NCBI GenBank assembly: GCA_014218235.1
Contig: CM024760.1
Location: 68,202,961 to 68,266,960 of the forward strand
Reading direction: 5' to 3'
Length of the DNA: 64,000 nt
Source: Colocasia esculenta
Lineage: Eukaryota; Streptophyta; Magnoliopsida; Alismatales; Araceae
Shown: positions 34,451-44,368 of the stretch, in pieces
Numbering within the stretch: the stretch's first letter is position 1
Layout of the letters: each line of letters begins with the position of its first letter
The notes under the pieces: model-generated
The model's database searches: none
Told to the model about the DNA's origin: nothing
The model's input: the letters and a program-made list of their open reading frames with translations, nothing else
Program-made: the position numbers and the translations under genes

Positions 34451-34985
34451 TGGCAGGAGGATAAATAATCACAGATTGAAGTGAATATAATATGACAGAA
34501 ATCCACTAGGAACTAGTACATAAGAAGAGATAATAATCATAGATGGCGGATATAGGGCAAAAACATGAGGATAAATAATCACAGACTGAAATGAAGATAA
34601 TATGACAGAACTCACAATAGGAACCAGTAAATAAGCACAAGATAATAATCACACATGGCAGATATAGGGCAAAAACAAGAGGATAAATAATCACCGACTC
34701 AAATGAAGATAATATGACAGAAATCACAGTAGGAACCAGTACATAAGCACAACATAATAATCACAGATAGCGGATATAGAGAAAAAATAGGAGGATAAAT
34801 AATCACATACTGAAATGAAGATAATATGACAGAAATCACAAATGGCGGATATAGGGCAAAAACAGAAGGATAAATAATCACAGACTGAAATGAAGATAAT
34901 ATGACAGAAATCACAGTAGGAACCAGTGAATAAGCACGAGATAATAATCATAGATGGTAGATATAGGGCAAAACAGAAGTGGAAG
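34451..34985. repeat. ~111-bp tandem repeat
   Basis: GGATAAATAATCACAGACTG recurs at about 34459, 34569, 34681, 34793 and 34868, with ATGAAGATAATATGACAG and CGGATATAGGGCAAAAACA in each unit. The last interval is shortened by a deletion. Confidence 0.9.
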
Positions 34986-35870
34986 ATCCAACTACCAAAT
35001 TCACCCAACCACAGAGTGAACACCAAAGAGGAGGGGGATATACGACACCAAAGAGGAGGGGGTATAGGGCACAATGAAAAATACCAGAGTGTCGGCCTTC
35101 AAGAATAGAAAAGTACCGCCGAATGAACACCCCCAGAGGAGGGGGATATAGGGTAGAATGAAAAAACCACAGCAATGACCTTGAAGAAGAGAAAACTACC
35201 ACCGAATGAACACCCATAGAGGGGCACCTTGAATAAATGGAGGGGAGAGTAATTGCCGGTCTAGGAGACTTCACAGAATACCTATATATTCGCTTAAATA
35301 GACCCTCAACCATGAAATAAAACTAGGTAAAGGAAAAGGAGAACACCTCGTGACCACGGTCATGGCATCGCAGACGCATGATGCGTTGTCGATCGAGAGA
35401 TGAATCTGCAGAGGCGTGAACCCTAGAGCCAAGTAGGGAGAGCAAGAGAGGAAGACCCAGCAGGATGGAGAAGACCCAACTACGAATGGAGAAGCCCGTG
35501 AGCACCAGTAGCATGTAAGCCCAGCACAACAGGAGTTGCAGCGGAACGATGGCAATGTCGATTCCACGGCAGAAGATTCCCTGTCGTCGCATGCGAAGGA
35601 AGTCGAAGGAGGAAGATGAAGACGGGTGGAGGAGAGGGTGTGAGGTACGCGTGAAACGGGGGTGGGAGAAGGGGGAGAGGGTTCTATACACGTAAAAAGG
35701 TGTAAATACACCTCCAAACCCAGGGGTAAAAAGGTATTTAAAAAAAGTGTTAAAAAGGGTTAACTCTACTCCACCTCTAGAGGTGGGTTAGGGTATCCCA
35801 GATTAACCCAGTTTACATCTATCCTAACCCATTTTGACCCGGATTAAAATTTATTACTTTCCAAAGTACT
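34986..35870 (-). other. 5' region of the Harbinger-like element, no confirmed gene
   Basis: It contains a tandem duplication around AGAGGAGGGGGATATA (35030-35160) and long Ser/Pro/Cys-rich frames on the minus strand at 35271-35717 with no recognisable domain. It may be the promoter or leader of the element genes. Near 35757-35850 GGGTTAACTC and its relatives resemble the TIR interior. Confidence 0.5.
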
Positions 35871-35871
35871 T

Positions 35872-35914
35872 TTTAGCTAACCCAGGTTAACTTTAGTCTA
35901 ACCCTTTTCCAAAG
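35872..35914 (-). repeat. right terminal inverted repeat of the Harbinger-like element
   Basis: The minus strand reads CTTTGGAAAAGGGTTAGAC, then TAAAGTTAACCTGGG, matching the left end. Confidence 0.75.
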
Positions 35915-36925
35915 GGGCCCAGGGGTCAGTATTGTAGTGCATATGTGGTGTAGCACTCTGTTCATAGAAGGGAATGTATTTGCATTCAAACTTGACACCC
36001 TAGTCTTGACTATATTCCCTTTATCATGTTCAAGACCAGTCATAAGAGTGTATGCTTCAAGTACACAAAATGTGTAATCTTGAGGATTGTGTCCTTCATT
36101 GGGAATTTTCAAAATTTGACTCACAATGTCTATGGTGAGTACAATTGGTACCCCTCTAACTCTAGACTCTAGAGTATTTTCTTTGCTCACCAAATTTTTG
36201 TAAAACTCTTGAACTAGAATAGGATAAAAAATCCTATGCTCACTAATAAAACTTGTCCAACCTGGAAATCTATCATTTCAAGCAACTCTGGAAAGACAGT
36301 ATTCATACCTTCATCATGAACGTCCACTGTTCTTTGATGCAAAATTTGTTTATTCTCAGTAGTGAGATGAACTGACTCTTGTGCTTGTGTAGTTTCATTA
36401 TCGGATTCAGTTCCCCCAAAATTTGACTCAAAAGGGTGACTAGAACTCTGTCTTTTTCAATCTGTGCTGGCTGTTGTTTCCGGCTCCTTTTCACCCCTCA
36501 TCCCCAACCACTTGAGTGTTTTCTTCTTTGGAATCATCTGAATTAACTAATATACTGGCACTTGGACCTTTCGATTGTGAGCTTCCTTGACCTGTATATA
36601 CCTGATCATCTGAAGAGTGAACTGAACCCTGGACATTAGGGTTTTCTTTAGGGGAATCTACAGGGTGCTCAGCCATAGATGCTTGCACACTATCTTCTTC
36701 ACCAGAACTACTTAGGTCCACATTTTCTTTCTTCTGTTTTCCCTTGGAGAAGGTCTTCTCCTTGGCCGAACGAGGATGTGAGAACTGTCGGCTCGAAAAA
36801 GAAGGAACATAATACTTCTTCTCCAGAGGTTCTGTTCTCTTTCCTTGATCATTTTTTGCGTTGGTGTGCCATTCAAAAGGTACTGGTTCTGACTCCTTGT
36901 GCTTTCCACCCCGATGGGCTTGCAT
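35915..36925 (-). pseudogene. env-like ORF of copia B, N-terminal part
   Basis: The minus-strand start at 36925 (MQAHRGGKHKESEPVPFEWH) leads into a Ser/Glu/Lys-rich disordered region (36491-36925). After frame changes comes a conserved block near 36270-35925: HRIFYPILVQEFYKNLVS, ENTLESRVRGVPIVLTIDI, VSQILKIPNEG, MNRVLHHICTTILTP. This matches the 'putative plant transposon protein' domain of SIRE-like env-like ORFs. The frame ends at the Harbinger insertion. Confidence 0.7.
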
Positions 36926-38859
36926 TTAGGGTTCCATGATAGAAGATCGAGGGATGGAAGAGAAGAGTTGTAGGTGCGGAATGGGGGTTTTTCATGATAG
37001 ATGAGGAAGAAGCAGATAATTCGATTCAAAAGTAGTCGAACGGGGATAAGAGTTGAGACAATGTAGGGACGCGACACTTCAAGCATCGACCTGCCCTAGG
37101 CGATACAAACACCATGCAGAACAGTGAAAGGTATCATGTTCTGTAGAAAGTGATGAGCAAGAAGAGTCGACTCTAACCAGCCAAGTGTTGACTCTATCAA
37201 GAAGAATTTCAATGAATTGTTCAAATAGCATTTGAGAAAAAGAGCAATATACCATGATTAACTGTATTATTGGGTAACCATGTGAAAGTTAAAAAGTTTA
37301 TGCTCTTTCCTCACTATATACTCATCTTAGTGAAATTAATGGTTTGAAATTTATAAACTTTAGTTTATCCAATTAAAAGACACTGAAAGATTCAGAAGAA
37401 AAAATATTTCAGGTGAAATTGTAATCTTATTAATTCTTACTCAATACAAGTAAAATGGTAACCCTAGAAGAATAAAAAACAAACCAAGATGTATTGAGAC
37501 AAAAACATCTATCTTGAGATTTTTCATAATTTTGAATTTCAATTTGACTGGTAGTTAGCATTTTTATAAAAAGATGAACAATCAGATTTGCCCTTTCTTT
37601 TTCATGCAAGAGCTCATACTTTTTACACACCAGAGCTCCTGATTACTCAAGTAAGGTAATCATTTTATCTCAAGGGCTGTGTGCAACTATTTCATGTGAT
37701 GATACATGTTGGTTAGACACAAGAATCCCCACTTACTCAGTAAGCACAACTAGAATTTTTAACAACCTTGAACAAAATTAACTAGCTCATCATGACATAC
37801 AATTTCTTGAACTGATTTTTATTAGGAGTTGTAGTTTCTTAGAGCCTAGTCATTGTTCTGTCATCAAAAGAAATTTAATCTAAGAAGATTCTTGAACATC
37901 TTTTCTGCCTCAAGATGACTTTTAAAATAATACATCTCAGATGATTTTAAAATCTAGCTAGAGGGACCAAAATACATGGAAATTTCACAAATAATAAAAT
38001 GCAATTTTCACTTGATAAATTGTTTTCAGCAGCTGTTATTTAACCTTTTTGATGTTTTCAGTGAATTTCAAAGTTAAACTTAGAAGTTTATAATTAACAA
38101 ACCATTTTCTTTTACTTTCAGAGATAATGGAGTTTAAGAGTATAACAATTTTAACTCCCCCTGAGAAATTGCCCAAAAATAAAATTTTCCCAGTTGAATT
38201 ACTCCCCCTCAAAAAGTGGATCTTTGTGAGAAAGGAAGAGAATGAACATGAAGATTATTGATGAAGGAAAAATTAAGTGAAGTGAAAGTATAAACATCAA
38301 GAGTGATTTATTGAAAGATAAGGCTCCCCCTCAACAATTGCATAAAAAGGCTCTTGATACTTGGCGGAGATATATACTCATGCATAGTGAAAGAATCCAG
38401 ACAAGCCTGACTTGTCTTTCTTCAAATCACCATTTGATATACCAAGAATGCCAATACAATGTGTGAAGCAGAAAATTATTTGCGAGAGCAAGAAAATTTT
38501 ATTGGAAAAAAGGAAATGGAAGAGAAACTGAAAGAGAAAAAAATGACAAGAGTTCCAGATCAAGCAAGATAGTGTCGATTCTCTTGCCAATAGAGTCGAC
38601 CTAAGTCATACTAAATCTCAGAGTTTTTGAAAGAATCATTTTTCTTAAACTGTAATCACACTGAATTCAATGCTTCCAACCTTACTGACCATCTTGAATC
38701 ATTGAACCTCATCTTTCCAAACACTGAGTTCTTCAACCAACCTCCCCTCACCATGTGCACCAAAAATTGAGTTAAAGTGATCAAACAGCAAGAAGTATCA
38801 CATCATATGACAAACAATCACATAATTAACCATTTGCAAGCAATTTTTCAAACAACCAG
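36926..38859 (-). other. noncoding spacer between pol and env-like ORF of copia B
   Basis: AT-rich, no supported gene. On the minus strand it carries several internal PPT-like blocks (TTTTGAGGGGGAGTAATT at 38200-38216, CTCAGGGGGAGTTAAA near 38150, TTGAGGGGGAGCC near 38325). Isolated GTCGACT and GTCGACC motifs lie at about 37167 and 38596. Confidence 0.6.
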
Positions 38860-39330
38860 TTATGAATCAAGTAAGCACAAACCAAGTTCTCTTCTTAGAG
38901 ATGAAAATCTTTCATTACACAAAGGTTTTGTAAAGATATCAGCAATTTGCTTTGTTGTTTCAATGAAATGCAATTCAAATGAATTTTTGCTAACTTCATC
39001 TCTTAGAAAACGATGTTTGATTTCTATATGCTTAGTCCAAGAATGCTGGAATGGATTTTTGACCAAATTTATTGCACTAGTGTTATCACACATGATTGGG
39101 ACACATCCAAGATCTACTTGGTAGTCTTGAAGTTGATGTTTAATCCATAACATTTGAGTGTCACAACTCGCTGCAGCTACATATTCTGCCTCTGTAGTAG
39201 AGAGAGCAACCGAGTGTTGTTTCTTGGAGGCCCAAGAGACTAAACACCCTCCCAAAAATTGGCAATGACCACTAGTGATCTTTCTGTCCAATTTACAACC
39301 AGCATAATCCACATCTGAATAAGATATCAA
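38860..39330 (-). pseudogene. copia B RNase H
   Basis: Open frame of 156 codons: SDVDYAGCKLDRKITSGHCQ, FLGGCLVSWASKKQHSVALS, TTEAEYVAAASCDTQMLWIK, DNTSAINLVKNPFQHSWTKH, ADIFTKPL and ending LGLCLLDS. The copia RNase H catalytic Asp, Glu and Asp are present. It is joined to RT through a broken segment at 39331-39435. Confidence 0.85.
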
Positions 39331-39435
39331 ATTATACTCACTAAATGCATGATACCATTATCTCAATTCATGAGTTTCTGCAAGATATCTGAAAAAAAAT
39401 TTTGCAGCACTCATGTGGGATTCTCTAAGACTAGC

Positions 39436-40260
39436 CTAAAATCTAGCACACATGCACACACAAAACTGTATATCAGGTCTAGATGCTGTCAAATATAGAA
39501 AGGATCCGATCATACCTCTGTTGGTCTTTGGGTCTACCAAGTTACCTTTCAAATCAACATCTAAACTCAATGTTGTGCTCATTGGTGTTGTCATGGCTTT
39601 TGTATTCTCCATTTTGTACTTATTTAGAAAATCTTGTATGTACTTTGACTGATTGATGAATGTTCCTTCCTTAGTTTGAACAACCTGCAATCCAAGGAAA
39701 AATTTCAGTTCTCCCATTAAGCTCATTTCAAATTCGCTTGTCATCAAATCAACAAATTCCTTACACAGTGAAGATTTTGTTGATCCAAATATAATGTCAT
39801 CCACATAAATTTGAACCACCAAGATATCATTTTCCTACACTTTTGTAAAAAGATCTACCTTACCTCTGGAATACCCTTTACTTGTAAGGAATGAGCTCAA
39901 CCAATCATACCAAGCCCTAGGAGCTTGTTTTAATCCATAGAGAGCTTTATCAAGCTCAAAAATATGGTTTGGAAAATCAGTGCATTCAAATCCAGGAGGT
40001 TATTCAACATAAACTTCCTCTTTTATTAAGTCATTCAAAAATGCACTCTTAACATCAATTTGTTGTAATTTGATATAGTGAGCACATGCAAATGAAAGTA
40101 AAATTCTAATTGCTTCGAGCCTAGCTACAGGAGCAAAAGATTCTTCAAAGTCAATTCCAAATTCCTGATTATAACCTTTTGCTAGATGCCTAGCCTTATT
40201 TCTGATTATTTTGCCTTCTTCACTTGTTTTATTTCTGAACACCGATTTAGTTCCAATGAC
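39436..40260 (-). pseudogene. copia B reverse transcriptase (RVT_2)
   Basis: N-terminal half (40000-40242): NKARHLAKGYNQEFGIDFEE, SFAPVARLEAIRILLSFA, LQQIDVKSAFLND. C-terminal half (39436-39822): VQIYVDDIIFGSTKSSLCKE with the catalytic YVDD, FEMSLMGELKFFLGLQV, SRPDIQFCVCMCARF. Stops near 39990 and 39830 break the frame. SIRE-type sequence. Confidence 0.85.
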
Positions 40261-40365
40261 ACTTTATGAAGAAGGTCTTAGAACCAAATGTCAAACCTTA
40301 TTTCTTTCAAAGTGATTCAATTCTTTTTACATGGCATTTATCTAAAAAGCATCTTTTAATGCATC

Positions 40366-41640
40366 TTAAATATTTTTAGGTTCAATTTGTGACACAAGTG
40401 CCATTTGATCCAGTTTTGAAATGAGATTGAAATGAGATCTAGTCCTAGGTGGATCAAGTAGATTACCAATGATGCTCACTTCAGGATGATCTCTTAACAT
40501 TCTAATTTTCAGCTGATCTCTGTTCTTATTTGCAGTTGCTGTCTCTTGCTCATTTTCATCATTTGAAATCTTACTTGCTATAGAATCTTTTCCTTGCTTG
40601 TCATTTGATTCTTCTTTTTTCAGGAATTCTCCATCTTCCTTTTCCCTACACAAACCATCATGAAGTTCATCAAATGTTATATGAGGGGATTCTTCAACAA
40701 TTTGATATTTCACATTGAAAACTCTATATGCTTCGGAATCACTAGAGTAGCCAAGAAAAATGCCTGAATCACTTTTGGGTTCAAATTTATCCAAATCACT
40801 TTTAATGTTATTCAAAATGAAACATTTTGTATCAAACACTTTGAAATGAGCAATGAAAGGTTTCTTACCTTTTAAAAGTTCATAAGGAGTCTTTTTGCTA
40901 AGAGGCCTTACCATTGCACGATTTATGATATAGTAGGAAGTATTTACTGCTTCTGCCCAAAATTTCTAGACAATCCTCTTTCAATCACCATTGTTCATGC
41001 CATTTCAACCAGTGTTCAATTTTGTCTCTCTACTACTCCATTTTGTTCAAGGGTCCTGGGTGATGAGAATCTTTGAGAAATTCCTTCTTCCCTGCAAAGC
41101 TTTTCAAAATCAGTATTTTCAAATTCACCTCCATGATTAGACATGATTGAAATTATTTTGAACTTTCTTTTTTGAAGAATTTTCTTTCAGAACTCATAAA
41201 ATTCCATGAAGGCATCACTCTTGTGAGCAAGAAAGAATACCTAAGTAAATCTTGAAAAATCATGAACAAGTACATATCCAAACCTTTTTTCCATTTAGAC
41301 TGTTTGTTCTTGCGGGTCCAAACAGATCCATATGAATAAGTTCAAAAGGTTTGGAATAATGACTTTCAGATCTACTTTTAAAAGATTTTCTTGTTTGCTT
41401 ACCTTGAGTGCATGCTTCACAAATTTTGATGTTTTGTTTGAAGGAAATTTCTGGCAAGCCTTTCACCATATTGAATTTAACTAATTTATGTAACATGTTG
41501 TAGATAGCATGACCTAGTCTACGATGCCATAAACATGCAAAATCATTTTTATTGGCAGTAAGACAAAGATTGTTGTTTTCAGGTTCATTCAAATCAACCA
41601 TGTAAACATTATTGATCCTTTTTCTAAAAAATTTCACACA
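40366..41640 (-). pseudogene. copia B GAG-pre-integrase and integrase
   Basis: The GAG-pre-integrase block at 41260-41637 reads CLWHRRLGHAIYNMLHKLVK, CEACTQGKQTRKSFKSR, IHMDLFGPARTNSLNGKKVW: HHCC zinc motif and first core Asp. A degraded middle (40920-41260) is followed by the C-terminal part at 40366-40914: MVRPLSKKTPYELLKGKKPF, FDTKCFILNN, SDSGIFLGYSSDSEAYRVFN. Several stops lie in the catalytic core. Confidence 0.85.
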
Positions 41641-41733
41641 GTTTGAATTCAGTTCAAAAATTGTACAACCAAGGGAATCAAAAATTATATTGTGACCCTT
41701 GTCACATAGTTGACTTATGCTCAGAAGGTTGTA

Positions 41734-42160
41734 TTATAATCCTTCCACCAAGAGTACATCATCAATTGAGTTTGAAGGATTTTTTCCTGCTTTACCTGAA
41801 CCGACAATCTTACCTTTGTTGTTGCCTCCAAATGTTACATGACCAGCTTTCTTCTCAGACAATAGACATAATTTATCTTTGTCACTTGTCATATGTCTTG
41901 AACAACCACTATCAAGATACCACTTGTTGTTCTTGGCTGTAAGACCTACCTGCAACACAATTAACGAAGATTCTTTGGAACCCAAGTACATTTGGGTCCC
42001 CTCACATCACTCAATTCAAAAACATAGGAAAATAGACTTTTCAGTATCCAAGCTTGCCTTTTTGCTGTGGGTTTAATGGTGTTTTTAGTTTCATGTTGTT
42101 TCTGATTTTTTCTGTTATTTCCAAGAGTTTTTGAACCATTGTTTCTTTTCATCTTCATGA
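41734..42160 (-). pseudogene. copia B protease
   Basis: The active site reads WYLDSGCSRHMT (DSG motif). It is preceded by the GPKCTWVPKN motif and followed by VTFGGNNKGKIVGSGKAGK and SIDDVLLVEGL. The frame change between the WVPK segment and the protease shows decay. Confidence 0.85.
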
Positions 42161-42259
42161 AATTTCTTTCAAACTTCCCACTAGTATTCTTTTGATGAAA
42201 CCAAGAATGATTCTGATAGCTAGACCTCTTAGGGTATCCTGACTAACCAGATCTAGCAA

Positions 42260-42650
42260 AGCTATAGGAGTGTGTCGACACTATATAAGGATAGTGTCGA
42301 CCTGCACAAGTCCACCTAGACATGTTCTGAGGTCTGGAATAAGAAGGTGTTGACCTACCATGAGTCCACCTAGACATGTTCTGTGGTCTAGTGTATGAAG
42401 GTGTTCCATAGGAATAGTGTCGACCTACCCAGTCATGTGATTGCTAGGATTTGTTCCATTGAGATGTGTTTGTTTGTTTGATTCCTGCATTTGCCTTATC
42501 CTTGTTCCATTGACATGTTCTGTGGTCTAGTGTATGAAAGTGTTCCATAGGAATAGTGTCGACCTACCCAGTCATGCAATTGCTAGGATTTGTTCCATTG
42601 AGATGTGTTTGTTTGTTTGATTCCTGCATTTGCCTTATCCTTTTTATTGA
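42260..42650. repeat. ~139-bp tandem duplication with GTGTCGACCT motifs inside the gag-protease spacer
   Basis: ACATGTTCTGTGGTCTAGTG starts near 42374 and 42513, with a shorter diverged copy at about 42316. Each unit contains AATAGTGTCGACCTACCCAG, TTGTTCCATTGAGATGTGTT and a TTTG run. The GTCGACCT motif is the same one that fills the U3 of LTRs B and C. It sits in Gag coding territory. Confidence 0.85.
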
Positions 42651-42785
42651 ATTTTCCAACCTCAGAAATTTTTGCAGTTTCTCTTTTCTCATTTCTTTTG
42701 TTTTCCTCCCATTAAGTTGTTTTCAAGATGAGGAGGTTTCTGTATTTGTTGAAGAAACAAATGTGATGGTTTTTAAGTCAATTTC

Positions 42786-44270
42786 TTACTTCTTTGAAGG
42801 ATTGAAACCCAACCCTTCTTTATTGAAGTTCACTTTAGTTCCAAGCAAGGCTTCCAAGTTGTTTTTATCACTTACAAATTTTTCCAAAGCTTCTTGTCTT
42901 TTTGTCACTTCTTTCTGAAGATTTTTTATTTTTTTCTTCATCTCAGTGTTCACACTTATTAATGCATCATATTTTTCAGCAGCTAGAGCCATCTCCTTAC
43001 CATTTTCAGTGTTCTTTACTTCCAATTCACAAACAGTTTCTTTTAAAGTAGTGATTTCTTGAACAAATCCTTTTTCTTTTTCCTTCATTGAGGTATCATG
43101 AACAATATGATTTATTTTTCTTTTAAGCACTTTGTTTTCCTTTTTAACCTCTCATATTGATCAAGCAATTCAAAATACATTTGTTCCCAATCACTGAAAG
43201 AAAAAACTTTGAATGGAGAAATTAGCTCTTCTTCATCTCCCTCTTCTCCTCTTGCCATCAGACAAATTTTAGAATGTGATTCCTCAGCTTCTAAACTCTC
43301 TTCATCATCATCATCTTCTTCCTCACTCCATGTTCCAACCATAGCCTTTTGTTTATTTTTTGTCCATTTGGGTTGTGCTTTCTTGAAGGGTTCAGAACAC
43401 TCTGATTTCACATGCCCTGGTTTCCTACAATTATAACATACCACTTTGTTAGATCTCTTATTCATATATTGTTTAGGCTTTGAGAAATTATTTACCTGTG
43501 ATTTCTTTTTCAGAAATCTCTTACCTTCTTTTCTTAGGAATTTTCTGAATTTTCTTGTAATGAGGGCAAACTCACCTGAATCATTTTCAGAGGTAGATGA
43601 CTCACTCTCTTCAGTAGCTTCTTTGATACTAGGACTTGACTTGAGAGCAAGTGGCTTCTTCTTCTTGACATCTTCTTCAGTTCTCTTCAGGCCCAACTCA
43701 TAAGTCATCAAGGATCCGATTAACTCATCAACAGATGTGGTAGATAAATTTCTCGATTCGTCCACTATAGTAGCCTTAGTGTGCCAAACAGGGGTCAAAG
43801 ATTTAAGGATTTTTCTGACAAGTTCTTGTTCTGTATAAGTCTTTCCTAGATTCTTTAAACCATTCGTTAACAAAGTTAATCTACCATACATCTCAGAAAT
43901 TCTTTCATCATGCTTCATTTTAAATGCTTCATATTCGAAAACTAGCTTGTTGGCTTTTGTTTCTATTACTTCCAACGTACCTTCATAAATCACCATCAGG
44001 CGATTCCAAATTTCCTTTGCACTTGCACATTATGAGACCCTTGAAAATTCTGTGGGATGAAGTGAGCACTGCATGATGTTCATAGCACTCCAATTTGCAT
44101 TTGACTTCTTTATTTCCTCTGGAGTCCACTTCTCTTCATCTTCTGATAACTCGTAGGGTCCATTACTCACCACCCTCCAAATTTGATGATCTTGTGCTTG
44201 CAAAAACACATGCATGCGAATTTTCCAGTACACATAGTTAGTTCCATCAAAATAGGGGTGGTCTATTTAC
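42786..44270 (-). pseudogene. copia B Gag
   Basis: The N-terminus reads FDGTNY then MYWKIRMHVFLQAQDHQIWR, VVSNGPYEL (44030-44270). A single in-frame stop (near 44030) precedes CASAKEIWNRLMVIYEG and the UBN2 block KMKHDERISEMYGRLTLLTN, VRKILKSLTPVWHTKATIV, IGSLMTYELGL. A CCHC knuckle CYNCRKPGHVKSEC lies near 43400-43441. After a one-base loss in an A-run near 43140 a coiled coil (42786-43130) follows. Apart from one stop and one shift, the first 380 codons are well kept. Confidence 0.85.
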
Positions 44271-44354
44271 AAAATGACCTTCTACAATATATCCTCTAGA
44301 ATCCATTTCACACGGATATCTCCTGGTTGTTAAACTAAAAGAATGGAGAGCGTA

Positions 44355-44366
44355 GCTCTGATACCA
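44355..44366 (-). promoter_or_regulatory. primer-binding site (tRNA-iMet) of copia B
   Basis: The minus strand reads TGGTATCAGAGC two bases after the LTR end (ATGCACAACA). Confidence 0.9.
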
Positions 44367-44368
44367 CG

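Larger units (their letters stand above)
22422..35914 (-). mobile_element. PIF/Harbinger-like DNA transposon, 13.5 kb with nested LINE
   Basis: Terminal inverted repeats CTTTGGAAAAGGGTT begin at 22422 and, inverted, end at 35914. The similarity continues less exactly with GTTAACC. The element splits the env-like ORF of copia B. It carries a DDE_Tnp_4-type transposase and Myb/SANT-like genes, the usual two-gene set of PIF/Harbinger, plus an extra hybrid-binding-domain ORF. Without the LINE it is about 10.4 kb, large for this superfamily, largely because of tandem repeats at 32.1-35.0 kb. The expected 3-bp target duplication could not be resolved; outer TIR bases differ (GTACCA versus GGGCCC). 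Confidence 0.75.
19222..44366 (-). mobile_element. SIRE-like copia element B with nested insertions
   Basis: Minus-strand element spanning PBS (44355-44366), gag, protease, integrase, RT, RNase H, env-like ORF, PPT (20881-20895) and 3' LTR (19222-20880). Its env-like ORF is split by a Harbinger-type element (22422-35914). Removing that insert leaves about 11.7 kb of B including the 3' LTR. Its 5' LTR is the chimeric LTR at 44369-46565. Confidence 0.8.

Noticed and set aside
35271..35717. 148-codon Ser/Pro/Cys-rich minus frame near the Harbinger end
   Set aside because: No domain, and overlapping frames of similar quality on the same strand. It could be a 5' exon, but nothing supports it.
40000..44300. 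Possibility of a functional copia polyprotein in element B
   Set aside because: Stops and shifts in gag, protease, integrase core and RT; only short blocks remain open.
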